From: Erythroxylum novogranatense
Taxonomy: Eukaryota; Streptophyta; Magnoliopsida; Malpighiales; Erythroxylaceae
Reading direction: 5' to 3'
DNA: 64,000 nucleotides
Assembly (NCBI GenBank): GCA_029891385.1
Contig: CM057225.1
Coordinates: 15,006,998-15,070,997 of the forward strand
Every line of letters begins with the position of its first letter. Positions within the stretch are counted from its first letter, which is position 1. Both the position numbers and the translations under genes were made by a program. Of this stretch, positions 10,462 to 22,340 are shown piece after piece. The notes under the pieces were generated by a model. That model did no database searches. It was given only the letters and a program-made list of their open reading frames with translations, and had not been told where the DNA came from.

Positions 10462-11191
10462 TCAAATTTGGCATATACCGCTTCTCCTCAAAGTCTCCAA
10501 AGAAATCCTCAAATGCTCCTCATGCTCCTCATCACTCTTGGAATAAACCAATATATCATCAATAAAGACAATGATAAATTGGTCCAAGAATGGCTTAAAG
10601 ACCCGATTCATCCAATCCATAAAAGCTTCAGGGGCATTCGTCAATCCGAAAGGCATAACCAGAAACTCAAAATGCCCATACCGAGTCCTGAAAGCAGTCT
10701 TTGGCACATCCGACTCCTTAATCCTCAACTGAAGATAACCCGATCTCAAGTCTATCTTAGAGAAGACTTTCGCCCCTTGAAATTGATCAAACAGATCATC
10801 AATGCGAGGAAGCGGATACCTGTTCTTCACAGTGACCTGATTCAGCTTCCTGCAGTCCACACATATCCTCAACGAGCCATCTTTCTTCTTCACAAATAGA
10901 CCGAGCTCCCCAAGGTGAAGAACTCTGCCTAACGCATCTTTCTCCAACATCTCCTCTAATCGCCTTAAGCTCTTTCAATTCGCCGAGCCATCCGGTAGGA
11001 TGTAATTGAAATCGGTCGCAAGACTGAAAGAAGCTCAATGGAAACTCAATTTTCCTACCAAGCGGTAGTCTCCGGCAATTTTTCGGGAAAGACATCCGAG
11101 AATTCCCTGACCACTGGAATATCCTCCAGCTTCCCTCTATCAGCCCTGGTGTCAACCACATAGGCCAAAAATGCCTCACAACCCTTCCTCA
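10462..11191 (-). pseudogene. Gypsy-1 reverse transcriptase
   Basis: At 10462-10950 the frame reads [74 protein letters not shown] and the catalytic box [10 protein letters not shown] (about 10546-10575 on the plus strand). The box is FIDD instead of the common YIDD. The N-terminal part (10799-11191) continues in other frames, with MSFPKNCRRLPLGRKIEF recognisable as the start of the Gypsy RT (the LPPxREIEF region). At least two frameshifts break it. The RT would copy the element RNA from the tRNA primer. Confidence 0.92.
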
Positions 11192-11397
11192 TCATCTTTT
11201 CTCGTCCAACGTCAAACAATAAAGCGGACCTGTTTTTCTGTCCCCAGCAAACACCACTCTTCTGCCATCACCCAAATCAAATACCACTGTCTTCTGCTTA
11301 CAATCCAGCCAGGCATTGTACCTCTCTAAGGTGTCTATACCCAAAATCACATCCAATCCTCCCATTTTCAGTGGCATCAAATCTACCACCAGCAGTG
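11192..11397 (-). pseudogene. Gypsy-1 protease, C-terminal part
   Basis: The frame reads LLVVDLMPLKMGGLDVILGI, then DTLERYNAWLDCKQKTVVFD, the standard second half of a chromovirus protease. It is cut at 11397 by Solo-1. When that insertion is skipped, leaving one copy of the CAGTG target site, the reading frame runs on from 13285 without a shift. Confidence 0.9.
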
Positions 11398-12700
11398 TGT
11401 AAGTGTAAGTCGACTTATGCTTGCTCGGTACTGATAAGTCGCCTTGTTCACCAGTGTAAGTCGACTTATGGATGTCCAGTACCGTTAGATTGTTAGAGTA
11501 GTGCCCTAAAGACAATCCCTTTAGCGCTTTTTATTCAAAGTCGTATGATTTTATGAATAAATAAAGAAAGACATATTTCATTAATTTGATATTCGAACAA
11601 AGTGTTTATGAATTGATTGGATCTTTAATCGAATTAATGAAGTCCATGATATATGACATAGCATGAAGGAAATTATGATGATCATACCACTGAGATTCCT
11701 ATCATGTGCAATTATGTCGTAATCTAAATTTTCCTAGTCATAGGATTAATGAGACCGACATCATTAATCCTGCTAGACTAGCACATGTCATATTCCTCGA
11801 TCGATCAAGCAAAGGATCTCGTAAACCGTAAATATGAGATATTTAGAGTTGATATGTGGATGCTTACTAGCGGTAGTAAGTACATTGGATGACCGCCATG
11901 AGATCATCACATGGATATCTTCTTCTAGTGTCGTTGATAATCTCATCATAAGAATGGTGCAAGTATCCTCAGACTTGAGGTAATCAAGGATATCTTGATA
12001 CCGATTCTGCTTTGACTCCATTCCTTGTTGCCTTCCGAGGTCGCTCATAGGGTGGTGCTTGGGTACACTTGAGGTATTCAAGGTAATTGAGTAGCCAATA
12101 AAGGATTCACCACTCGATTAGCGTAAGAGATACCCACGGCCTCTTGTTTGATCATTACTTGTAAAGCGTCGCCAAAGAATATGTCACGAAGAGTGTCCTC
12201 ATTGACATATAGAGTAATGAGTCCCAGACGAGAACTAATATCACTACTGGGCTTGGTCTAGTGAGAGTCGACACTTTGACCATACTCATAACCAAGTGGG
12301 GTATAGGATGGTGAAAGGACTAATTGCAGTAATTATCTATGGAAGGGTTCGTGATCCGTTCGTGATGAATTCATCAAACCGATTACTTTCCGGTCAATTG
12401 GGGTTATGATGTGTTGCTAGACGCTCATGACTTGCTCGGATTAATTGTTAATCTAAGTGGCCAACATAACCGGAACCTAAAGGGTCACACGATAAGAGTG
12501 ATTCAGAGAATCAGAAATAGTAATTGGACAGGTTCCAATTATGGAGAGCATTAGGATTAAATGGATCCCGATGAGATTGGGATATGTCCCGATGAGATCG
12601 CGACATCAATATTGCTGAAAAAGGTCTCCTGAGTTTTTCCCATACGGGACCCTAGAGGCGGTAGGATCGACCCGCAGGATCGGACTACTTCAAGATTTAT

Positions 12701-12798
12701 TTATATATATATATAATTAATTAATTAAAGAATTAATTAATTAATATATATATATATATATGCACGGAAGATGGAAGGAGAGGATAAAGCTTATCTTT

Positions 12799-12832
<34 letters not shown>
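12701..12832. repeat. (TA)n and (TTAA)n simple repeats
   Basis: Runs of TA and ATTAATTA at 12701-12762 and a pure TA run at 12803-12832, just upstream of the Solo-1 TATA box. Confidence 0.95.
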
Positions 12833-12835
<3 letters not shown>

Positions 12836-12921
12836 CTAACGTGGAAGTTAGCATTTAATGTCTTTAATTGTGTTAAAGACAAAAGACATAGAAGCTTGGA
12901 GAAGGTTGATGTCGTGTGGGC

Positions 12922-12930
12922 TTTATAAAA
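12922..12930 (+). promoter_or_regulatory. Solo-1 LTR TATA box
   Basis: TTTATAAAA, about 360 bases before the LTR end, as expected for the U3/R boundary of a Copia LTR. Confidence 0.55.
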
Positions 12931-13284
12931 GAAGAAGAGGTTTTGAAAAACCTAAGTTGTCTTTGAGAAAGACATCATCGACTCTCTCCATCTTCTCTCC
13001 TCTCAAGCATCTTTTCCTCTTCATCATTGATTCAAGCTCTCTAAGGACAGAGGTAGGGTCTAGCAGCCTTTACTTTGTTCTAGCTATTCCCGGGTCAAAG
13101 GGGTTTGTCCCGGTTAGGTTTTCTGATCTCTGCGTGGATACCTTTAGAGATAGTCTCTATTGGTTATTTAGGTTTGAGTCTTCATACCGACACATAGATC
13201 CTGGCCTTCGGGAAGGTCCCAGCGACAAAAATTTTTGTTTTTCGCACCTTGTACATGTGATGTACATCCTGGGATTTTCCTACA

Positions 13285-13600
13285 CAGTGCTCCACCAATA
13301 CAGAGCTCACAACCTCTATACACTTGACTAATCACAATGTACTGGCCGATCGGAGTACTCACCATCAACGGAGTATCCAATGGGCTCACAATCCTATCAC
13401 ATACAGGTCTACTCGATGAAACAAACGAGTGAGTAGAACCTGGATCAATCAAAATAAGCACATCATCAGCAAATAATCTAGCCATACCAGTGACAACATC
13501 TGGAGTGGCCTCTGCATCCTCCCGAGTCATTGCAAACACCCTAGCCGGTGCCTGCCCTCTGGGTCTACCTGGAAGACTCACTCTTTTGGCTGCATTAGAA
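13285..13600 (-). pseudogene. Gypsy-1 protease, N-terminal part
   Basis: The minus strand reads ADDVLILIDPGSTHSFVSSS with the catalytic aspartate in DPGS. It continues through VSTPIGQYIVISQVYRGCEL to CIGGAL, where Solo-1 interrupts. Chromovirus proteases usually have D-T/S-G; the DPGS spelling is common in Tekay elements. The same frame extends upstream into the gag-protease linker. Confidence 0.9.
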
Positions 13601-14797
13601 CTACCCACTTTTGTAGAAGTCCTCCACCCACGCCTCGCCTCCTCGAGCTTGCATCTGGCTTCTCTCTTGTCGTGGAGGCTGAGGGCACTCTCTAGCAATG
13701 TGCCCCTTCTCCCCACAGTTGAAACAAGCTCCTGTCAATCTGAAGTACTCTCCTCTATGGGGTCTCCCGCAGTGCTCACACTTTGGGATAAATGACCTCT
13801 CCCCATCTCCCCTTCTACTACCGCCCACCGTTGAGGCTTGGTGAGAAACAGTAGAAGTCCTCACAGGTCGAGATCGGCTAGCACCACTGCTCCTCTCCTC
13901 AGACTGCACGGGGAAGGTTCTGGCACTCCTGTCTGACATAGGAGTGCTAGTGCTACCTCCCATCCTGAACTGCTCTTTGCCCTTTCTCTTCTTGTTCACT
14001 GCACTCTTGATATTCTCAATATTTTCCACCCTCAAAGCTGCCTCAACTAACTGCTAGAAGTCACAAAAATTCTGCACTATCACCTTCTCTCTAATAGCCA
14101 AGTGCAGACCTGACTCAAACCGGCGACATCTAGCACCCTCACTCAGCATCATATCTGAAGCATACCGCCAACCGAAAGTGAACCGACGCCATACTCATCG
14201 ATCGTCATCTCCTCCTGGTGAGACTAAGGAACTCCTCTCGCTTCGCTGAATGTAAACCTCGATAGATACTTCTTCTTAAAATAGCCAAGAAGTTCTCGCC
14301 ATGACAATCCTACTGGTCTCATCTCGACCGCTCGCACGGCCTCCCACCAATGCAGAGCATCTCCTGAGCAAACTTGCAAGATAAACAACTATCTCATCAT
14401 CCTCACGACCCATCCGATCCAAAGACTCTCTCGGTCTTTCTCACCAAGTCTCGGCTTCTTCTAGATCTGCTGTCCCATAGAAGTCGACTGCTCCATACTT
14501 TCTCAACCTATCAAACCGTCTCCCCTTCGAAAGCTGAATCAAGGTAGGTCGTGGCATCCGACCCAAAGCTCGGAAAATGCCAGGTGAAGGCCTCGAACAA
14601 CCTCGGATCGTTGAGGACTCGGCTCCGGCGGGAACCCGGCGACTCGAGATCGCGACAAAGACGGGCTCATTGCTTAACCCTATAGAAGCCTCAAAGATTC
14701 CACAGGGCTATCGACTATTAGTCCTCTCCTCTATAGTCGGAGAGTCAGGTGCAACGGATCCTTGCAGAACTTCTCGTGTCCTTCTACGAAGTGACAT
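13601..14797 (-). pseudogene. Gypsy-1 gag
   Basis: The probable start codon at 14795-14797 gives MSLRRRTREVLQGSVAP. The middle (14040-14790) is broken into many frames, with recognisable gag sequence in shifted phases. The C-terminal part (13601-14035) is open and contains CEHCGRPHRGEY followed by a full zinc knuckle CFNCGEKGHIAREC at 13685-13726. This would be the structural polyprotein that packages the element RNA. Frameshifts in the capsid half disable it. Confidence 0.85.
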
Positions 14798-14951
14798 CGT
14801 ACTCCTTCAATAGAAACACTAAGGATTAGCTATAGGCCAATCTATATGTATGCATGATATGCATGTAACTTAATGAAATCAATTAATGCAACACATAATC
14901 ATATACCAAACAATGCATCCTACTATGCATTCTAAGCCGATGACAGTAAAC

Positions 14952-14973
14952 CTAGGCGCTCTAATACCAAACA
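14952..14973 (-). other. Gypsy-1 primer-binding site
   Basis: The minus strand reads TTTGGTATTAGAGCGCC right after the LTR end ...GGGCCCAACA, a variant of the initiator-methionine tRNA complement. Confidence 0.85.
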
Positions 14974-17173
14974 TGTTGGGCCCAGGTCCCGGATCCCCAA
15001 TCCCGAGGTGGCCCCTCGGGCTGCGCCCACGACGGGCTACCTAAACCTCAGACCCGATCCCAACATCCATACATAATTGCGATTCCCACAAACATACATA
15101 CTCACATTTTTCACATGCATTCCATCTATGAAATAACTTCCCCATAAATCCAGGGACTCCATGCCATTACAATTCGAAGGAAAGTCAAACAAGCATTCTC
15201 AAAATAGCATATTACAGTATAAAGTTAAATCCAAAATACATGAAAATGCTCCAGGATGATATGCTTGGAGGGCCAACCAAAATACTAACTTAAGACAAAA
15301 GCTCCTAATTATCTTGGAGTTTCTGATGCCTTGCAAGATCAACGATCGCCTCATTCTGTACCTGAGGAGTGGGAGATAATGGGGTGAGCTGCGAAGCTTA
15401 GTGGCATATACATTTATAGCCATTGGCAACGAGCCACACAATCAAGCATATACATATATCTATAAACAAGCACATAGCAAGTCATCAATCTATCAGTTTA
15501 CAATCCTCAAACGAATATGTCATATGTTTACACAATATAAAAATTCATCATGCATCATGCCCAACAAATCAATAATGAATGCACACAATTGGTTCGAGAG
15601 TTCTGTAAAAACGATCTGGATAAACCGAAGTTTATACCGTAAACTATCCGAGTCTGATTTCTCAAGGATCTCGTTGCCTCAAGCGGGCAGCCGGGAAAAG
15701 GCTATACGTCGACGTGCACATGACTATCCATCCGTTACTCTCTTACCCAAACAAAGCACATAACAATTCATTTCATGCTCAAAGCATTTTTATCAAAGCT
15801 TTCATACTTTTAGTTCTTTTCATTCTTGCAAAATGCCATAATGCCTATCAAGGCAGTACATAATCATGATCACAATGCATTTTCAATATTTCTTATAATT
15901 CAACACAAGTATTATCATATACGCGTGCAAGCCAGCATACATATATTGCCCATACACACAACAACCATAAATATATTACCCACCTAATATTGCTCGAGAA
16001 TCCAACTCACTGTTGTCTTTCTTCTTGCGATTGGGTCAGGTTGGCTTGGTTTCCTAAAACAAACCAAGTTTTCATTTAAACAATATTCAAAGGAAATATA
16101 TGCAAAAAGCTTGAAAATCGAAACTACTAACTCTAAAAGTCTACATTCGACTTCTATCTCAATTCCCGAACCCTTAGAGGCTAAATCCAAACTTCCCTTC
16201 TTCATAACATTTGTAGCCCTAAATCTCTAGATCACCACGAATCTGAAATCACCTCATTTGGACATCTACAGCTCAAGATATGCTCAAATTATCAAAACTC
16301 ATCGCTGCTGGAAACAGGGGGCTCGCCGTGACGAAGCCCCGTTCGTCGCAGCGAACGGGTGTGCTCGCCGCGGTGTGCACACAAGTGTACGCCATGGCGC
16401 ACCATTTTCTCGCACGTTGCGGTGAACCCATCCTCGCAAGTCGCGACAAATAAAATTTGGCGTGTCGCGACGAACTCGCACGTCGCGGCGTGTTCATACG
16501 CACGTCGCGACGTGCGAGCCTGGAGAACGACTCCGAACCCGATTTCCAGTATTTTCACACTTCAATCCTCTCCCTTACCCAAAAGCAACACATCGAAACC
16601 TCATATCATGACTTATACTACAATTCTAACCCAGCAGCAACTCAAAATCAGTCATAAACGCATTAACCCAAGAAATCTAACCATTTTTGCCCTAAAACCC
16701 CAAAATCACTGATCTTACTACATTCACTCCATCTTAAGGTTTAATCCAACCAAAACAAAACAAAACAGACGTAATCTTACCAGAAAATAGCTTCAAATCT
16801 GACGAAAAACCTCTAGGAATCAAAGCCCTATTCTTCCTCTTCTTCCTCCTCACCCACGACACTCTCCTTCTTCCTTCTTCTTCTTCTTTTCTTTTTCTTC
16901 TTCTTTCTTTATAATTTTCCTACTTAAATCTAAATGGGATGGGTAAAGACCATTTTACCCCTGCTAGCAAAGCTTTAACTTAAACCACTCAAGTGATCTT
17001 CCCAAAATGCCCTCAAATACTTTTATCTTTTCCAACCACATTAAGCTCACTTTAAACCTCAATTATCCACTAATATTCCCAATTTAATCAAACTAAGCCT
17101 TAATCACATGATTAACACAATTCATGCTTAATAACATCAATAAGAAATAATAAAAAGAATTCTGGGTCCAACA
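14974..17173 (-). repeat. Gypsy-1 5' LTR, complete (2,200 bp)
   Basis: On the plus strand it starts TGTTGGGCCCAGG and ends GGGTCCAACA, giving TG...CA ends with a TGTTGG/CCAACA inverted terminus. It contains a CpG-dense block at about 16320-16530 rich in TCGCGACGTGCG-like palindromes, and a pyrimidine run at 16840-16910. Copia-A protease resumes directly after 17173. Confidence 0.92.
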
Positions 17174-17388
17174 TGAATAGTGTGATGTGGTGGGGAAAGG
17201 TATAATCAATATTAAAACTCATAATGGTGTTGTTAAAACCCTCTCTAATGTTTGTCACGTTCCTGATTTGAAATGCAACCTTATTTCACTTGGTACATTT
17301 GAGTCTCTTAGGTGTAGGTACTCCTCTGAAGGTGGATTCATGAAGGTGTTCCTAGGTAATCTTGTAATCCTTAAAGCGAAAAGACATG
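17174..17388 (+). pseudogene. Copia-A protease end and pre-integrase segment
   Basis: Continues the frame cut at 6348: VVGKGIINIKTHNGVVKTLS, then VPDLKCNLISLGTFESLRCR and LVILKAKRHGT, the conserved protease-to-integrase linker of this Copia type. It is cut at 17393 by Gypsy-2 and resumes at 25854 with LYVLQGS. The join across Gypsy-2 keeps the frame, with GTACT present once in the host sequence. Confidence 0.9.
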
Positions 17389-17393
17389 GTACT

Positions 17394-20300
17394 TGTAGCA
17401 CCCACTTACCATAGGATATGTACCAGGATGCCTGTAGGTCATTCCGATACACACCCGATGATAAGAGTGCGCTACGAACAAACTAACACTCCACATGGCA
17501 TCCAAGTATCATAAAGCATTAACATGAAGTTTACTAAGTTTTGGAACCATAACATTTTCATTTCATAACCTCAAGCAAGAAATTATACAACTGATAGTTT
17601 CATACATGTCTTCAAAAGAAAATCAAACAAAAGCTAGCTAGGTCATCCCTCCAAAAAAAGTGCCGGTGACCCACTGCGTGCCATAACTTCTCTTGCCAAC
17701 TCAATCTACACGGCAGAAAAGTCCCTCCGGAGCTATGAGTCTACTATCTCGGTCCTGAAAAATAATTTACAATTTTGGGTGAGTTTGCGAACTCAGTGAG
17801 GAACCATCATCGATGGTTCACCCAATTCATGCATATGCACAGATACATACAGATTTACATAGTCATATCACTAAAACACATTCAGAGGTACCACATGATT
17901 ATCATGATATCAGTCAAAAGAAACCAATTCAAATGCACATAAAATGCGTATGTGACGCTTTTCCAATTTATTACGTTGTTGTGACTGAGCGCCTGAAACT
18001 GTCTCTTAAAGGGCGCATTAATCGGTGAGCCATAGGCTCTAAATCACCATGGACTCAAGGCCCAATCACGTTGAGCTTAAAGCTCTCGTTGGCTGCTCTG
18101 GTCACAACTGCCAATTATTGATCATGCAATTATGTATGAATGCAAATGTCCAAATAGCCAAATCTACACCATAACCGATTCCCATTTAACATATTCACAT
18201 ATGTCAACTCCAAGTAATCACATGAAAATCAATTATAGCACTTCGATATCTCATTCCAAATATTTCAGACACCCATGGTCCGAAATCAATCAAAATCAAA
18301 CACACATATTCCCATCCATTATCTCCACAGTTGTATAAGTGCAAAATATAACCAAATAATAATTGAGGAACCATCTAGGTTACTCACCTAATAACTTCCG
18401 AGCTATTGCCGGGAAGTCTCTGCCAAGTCCGTGGATCTACGGTCCAACTGAGCCTCTATAGCAATTAAAATAGGCAAACATTACTAACTGTATAGTTAGA
18501 GTGACCAAATAATGCACATGGAATGATTAAAACGTGTATAATGCATGTTCATGGCATTCCTGGCCCTAATCCAAAATTTTCCTGTCATAAAAATTCCATC
18601 TAAATTTAGAAACTTATTTACCGACGGTGCACAATTAGGACCTCTATAAGTCCCCAATTAAACAAAACAAGAATTAAATGTTCATTACCCGGCTACGTCA
18701 ATTTCCGCCTAAAATTCCCAATTTCTCACAAAATGAAATTCAATGTGTCACGAATCCGATGCCTCAAGAATCAGGTCAATCGGACGTCGGACGGAAAAGA
18801 AATTGACAAAAGAAACCATTAGGTCACTTAATGCCAAATAAAAATAAAAACAATAATTAATTCTACCTCTCTTCCTTCCCCTTTTCTTTTCCTATTGTCA
18901 ATCTGAATTTCCAACAACCATAATTCTTAGCACACAATTTAGAAAAATACAAACTATACCTCATTGGAAAGCTTATGAAACCCTATACAATTCTCAAGAA
19001 GACCACAAAAAGTAATTCCACCTCTAAAGGTGTCAAAAATCCCATCCAAGCTACTGCCTACTCAAAACTCATCAACACAGGACAGTAACTTACAAATGCA
19101 AGAAATCACTGATTATTCAGCTAAAAATTACCACATAAATATGATCAATAATTTCACAATGTCATCTACAATTTTCATGAACAACCCAAAATCAAATTCC
19201 ATTGCTAAACAAGTCAATTAATTCACTCAATGTTACTGTCCCTGAAACCATGCAATTTGAACAGTAAACTTATAAAAAACATATCTCCCTGTACACAAGT
19301 CAGAAAAATCCAAACTTTATGTCCCTGAACAGATAACTCCTCAAACTTCAAGTTTCATGAAGAACTCAATCTCCAATTCGATTTTTAACAATTTCAAATC
19401 TGTTATGCAAGTTACTGACCTAATCAACACTTAAAACCACAATGTAGGTTCAGCTTTTGAAATTCCATATCTCCCACATCTGATTTCCAAAAATTACATG
19501 CCATACACCAATTTCAAGATCAATGTGTCATCTAGAACTCTTCAGTAGATCCCTAAAACCAGTTCAGTTCACAAAAATTACTAAAATTTCTCCAAAACAG
19601 AATGTACTCCAAATTTGCTAATCCAGTTAGGTTTCACTCAATACATAAAAGCAGTCAATAGTTATCAGGCCATAACTCCTAATATACAACTCGAAAAATA
19701 GCAAGATCAGTGGAAATGGAAAACTCACTCAATATGATACAACTTTCATCAATACCATTTGTCCAAATTCCATATCAATTAATTCAGAAAAATCACCAAA
19801 CTAATTAGGTCATAAATACGAGTACTGTTCACAGACCCCAAAACAGACATTTTCCATGGAAAGTTTCGACCTTCTAACATTAAAATTTAACAATACCTAT
19901 TTCACACTAAATTGAAGCCAACATCCCAAAGTTTAAGTGGCCACAAACCTCACCTCATTTTCATTCCTACATAATTAGTTATGATCAAAACATTCCAGTA
20001 GGTCAAAAACTAAATTTCCAGATTTCATCAACAACTTAACTTCTATCACTTCTAACATCAACAACACATGACTAAGCATTCATTCCTACCTCTAATTCAA
20101 CCACAACCTCATCACAACAAACTCTTCTATAATAACACAAAATGGCAGCACACATCTATACAATTCCATGCTTTATTTCTATGAATTAGACATCATAAAC
20201 ATCATTAATAACCTCACTTATCACCTATTTTAACTACCATAACCAACTCCCTTACACAAACATGCATTAAACCCATTCTAACCAATTACTTCCATAATCA

Positions 20301-21204
20301 AATACATGCATTAATGATCCCCATAAATGCTTTTAACAATCAAAAGAATGAATACAACCTCAACTCTTACCTTAAATAAGTTCAAGCTTTAGATACTCCT
20401 TACTTCTTCAAGTTCACTCACACCTCTCAACCTTTCCCAAAACCTATGGCTATCTCCACAACCATGCATATCATCATCTTCTCAAGGTTTAAGCTAGCTT
20501 TACAAGAGAAGGAAGAAAGAGCAAGCCAAAAGAACAAGAATCTATCTTGTAAGAAGGAGCCACCAACGAAGAAAGAAGAAAAATTCACCAAGGAAGGGAA
20601 AATAAGGTTTGGATGAGAGGAGATCAAGTCTTCCAAAATGAATGTGTTTTAACTCTAACAAGAAGAAAACTCGTGGATGAGGGATAAAGAAGAAGACAAA
20701 AGCATTAAATAATGGTTTTGGTGGCAAAATGTGATAGGTTCCAAGCTTTAAAGGAAAGTCAACATAATATATTATAATCCAGATCAAAATGAACCCAATC
20801 AACTCAAATGACCCCAATTTCAATTCTAAAATAATATACCCAATATTACAAAGGCCATTGGGTAGAAATTTTACATTGAAAATCGATACCGTTCGCTAAT
20901 TGGCGATTTTTCCGATCCGAAATTTTCTCCGGAAAATCCATAAAATTTCTAAAATCCTTTAAAATAGAAAACAATTTATGGCGACTCGAAAAATTTTCCA
21001 AATCTGATTAGCCCATAATTTTCACAAAAATCTCGATTTGAAACCTGTTTAAAATGTCATGAATGCATATATACTATGTACATGTGCAACTAATCGTGAA
21101 TCATAGAGGCTAAATGTCTGTATGTGCATGCCGAGATATAATTCAATATTCTAACTCGTCCTAATTTACCAAAATACCCTTTCCTATAGGAGATGGATGT
21201 TACA
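17394..21204 (-). repeat. Gypsy-2 3' LTR (3,811 bp)
   Basis: Very long LTR with no coding sequence. The part from about 18597 is repeated at 23217-25848 with high identity. At about 18020-18115 it carries short imperfect hairpins of the GAGCC...GGCTC type, also seen in the Gypsy-3 LTR. Confidence 0.92.
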
Positions 21205-21220
21205 ATTCTCCCTCCTAACA
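21205..21220 (-). other. Gypsy-2 polypurine tract
   Basis: The minus strand reads TGTTAGGAGGGAGAAT immediately before the LTR start TGTAACATCC, after the ATTTCGAGGACGAAATTTT signature. Confidence 0.88.
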
Positions 21221-22068
21221 AAAATTTCGTCCTCGAAATTCTTACAGTTGATCGAAAAGATGAGGATACTGTCTCCTCATATGCTCCTCGGTCTCCCAAG
21301 TAGCCTCCTCAGTCGAATGGTTCCTCCAAAGAACCTTCACCAAAGGAATACTCTTATTCCTCAACTGCTTTACTCGTGTCCCGGCTAATCAGACGGCTCC
21401 TCTACATAACTCAGACACTAGAGACCTCAATCTCCTGAGCCGGTATCACATGAGTCGGATCTGACCGATATCTGCGGAGCATACTCACATGGAACACATC
21501 GTGCAACTGAGACATCTCACTCGACAAAGCTACCGGTAGGCCAAAGGTCATATCCTCTCAGTAATCTCATATGGACCAATGTACCTAGGGCTTAGCTTAC
21601 CCTTTTTACCGAATTTCAGTACACCACGCCACGGAGATACCCGCAAGAACACTCTGTCGCCCACACTGTACTCAATGTCCCTTCTATGCTGATCCACATA
21701 GCTCTTCTGTCTATCCTGAGCCGCCTTGATGCGACTCCGAATCAGTTTCACCTTATCAACAAGATCCCGAATCACCAGACCCTCAATCATCCTGACACCC
21801 TCTTCATCCCAATACAACGGTGATCTACATGGTCGCCCATACAGTGCCTCATAAGGTGCCATTCCGATGCTACTATGATAATGGTTGTTGTATGCAAACT
21901 CAATCAGGGCTAGATACTGATCCCATGCTCCTCTGAACTCCAATACACATGCCCGAAGCATATCCTCAACAGTCTTAATAGTCCTCTCACTCGCCCATCG
22001 TTCGAGGATGAAACGTTGTAATCAAGTTCAGCCTAGTACCCATAGCAGATCGCAAACTCGCCAAAACC
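21221..22068 (-). pseudogene. Gypsy-2 integrase C-terminus and chromodomain, broken
   Basis: The open part (21548-21961) reads LRACVLEFRGAWDQYLALIE, then AYEALYGRPC-like sequence written MAPYEALYGRPCRSPLYWDE, and then the GPY module LSPRYIGPYEITERI. Downstream, 21240-21540 holds the decayed chromodomain, including HDVFHVSMLRRYRSD-like and GRPRSI-like pieces in shifting frames. The closely related Gypsy-1 keeps this region open, so the damage is specific to this copy. Confidence 0.85.
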
Positions 22069-22340
22069 TCAAGTAAACTGGGATCCTGCCGACACTATCG
22101 ACATTGGGACCCCATGCAGTCTCACTATCTCCGCCACATACCGCCAATCGATCCATGGTATTGTTCTCCTCATCGGCAAGAAATGGGCCGATTTAGTCAA
22201 CCGGTCCACTATGACCCAGATAGCATCATTCTGCCTCGGCGTCCTAGGCAAACCCATAATGAAATCTATGGTAATTCGTTCCCATTTCCACTCCGGAATG
22301 GGCAACGAATGAAGCTTCCTCATGGAGCTCGGTGCTCACC
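22069..22340 (-). pseudogene. Gypsy-2 integrase catalytic core
   Basis: The frame reads [40 protein letters not shown] and [17 protein letters not shown]. The first catalytic aspartate (TIDF) is present. The second, expected in an SDRD-type motif after SIVS, is lost to a small indel that produces SAGSQFT. That lesion destroys the active site. Confidence 0.87.

Larger units (their letters stand above)
11398..13284 (+). mobile_element. Solo-1: probable solo LTR (Copia-like), 1,887 bp, inside Gypsy-1 protease
   Basis: Flanked by perfect 5-bp duplications CAGTG (11393-11397 and 13285-13289), starting TGTAAG and ending CCTACA. It has no coding capacity. It carries a TATA box at 12922-12930 followed by a leader containing GTGGATACCTTTAGAGAT, a phrase that resembles the leaders of the other Copia LTRs here, so it reads as a plus-sense LTR left by LTR-LTR recombination. 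Near the start AAGTCGACTT occurs twice (about 11407 and 11460). Long (TA)n tracts lie at 12701-12762 and 12803-12832. A short non-autonomous element rather than a solo LTR is possible. Confidence 0.82.
6346..17173 (-). mobile_element. Gypsy-1: chromovirus (Tekay-like) inside Copia-A protease, minus strand
   Basis: Minus-strand order is 5' LTR (14974-17173), primer-binding site (14952-14973), gag with CCHC, protease, RT, RNase H, integrase, chromodomain, polypurine tract (8207-8222), 3' LTR (6346-8206). The chromodomain after the integrase GPY region and the GACGAAATTT leader to the polypurine tract are typical of Tekay/Del chromoviruses. The outer end of the 3' LTR is missing, so no target duplication can be read. 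Solo-1 (11398-13284) interrupts the protease. Coding frames are broken but still long, so this copy is younger than Gypsy-3. Confidence 0.92.

Noticed and set aside
8695..10899. Plus-strand frames opposite the Gypsy-1 pol
   Set aside because: Shadows of the minus-strand integrase, RNase H and RT frames.
12858..13331. 157-codon frame at the end of Solo-1
   Set aside because: It runs from the LTR leader through the target duplication into antisense Gypsy-1 protease. Not a real gene.
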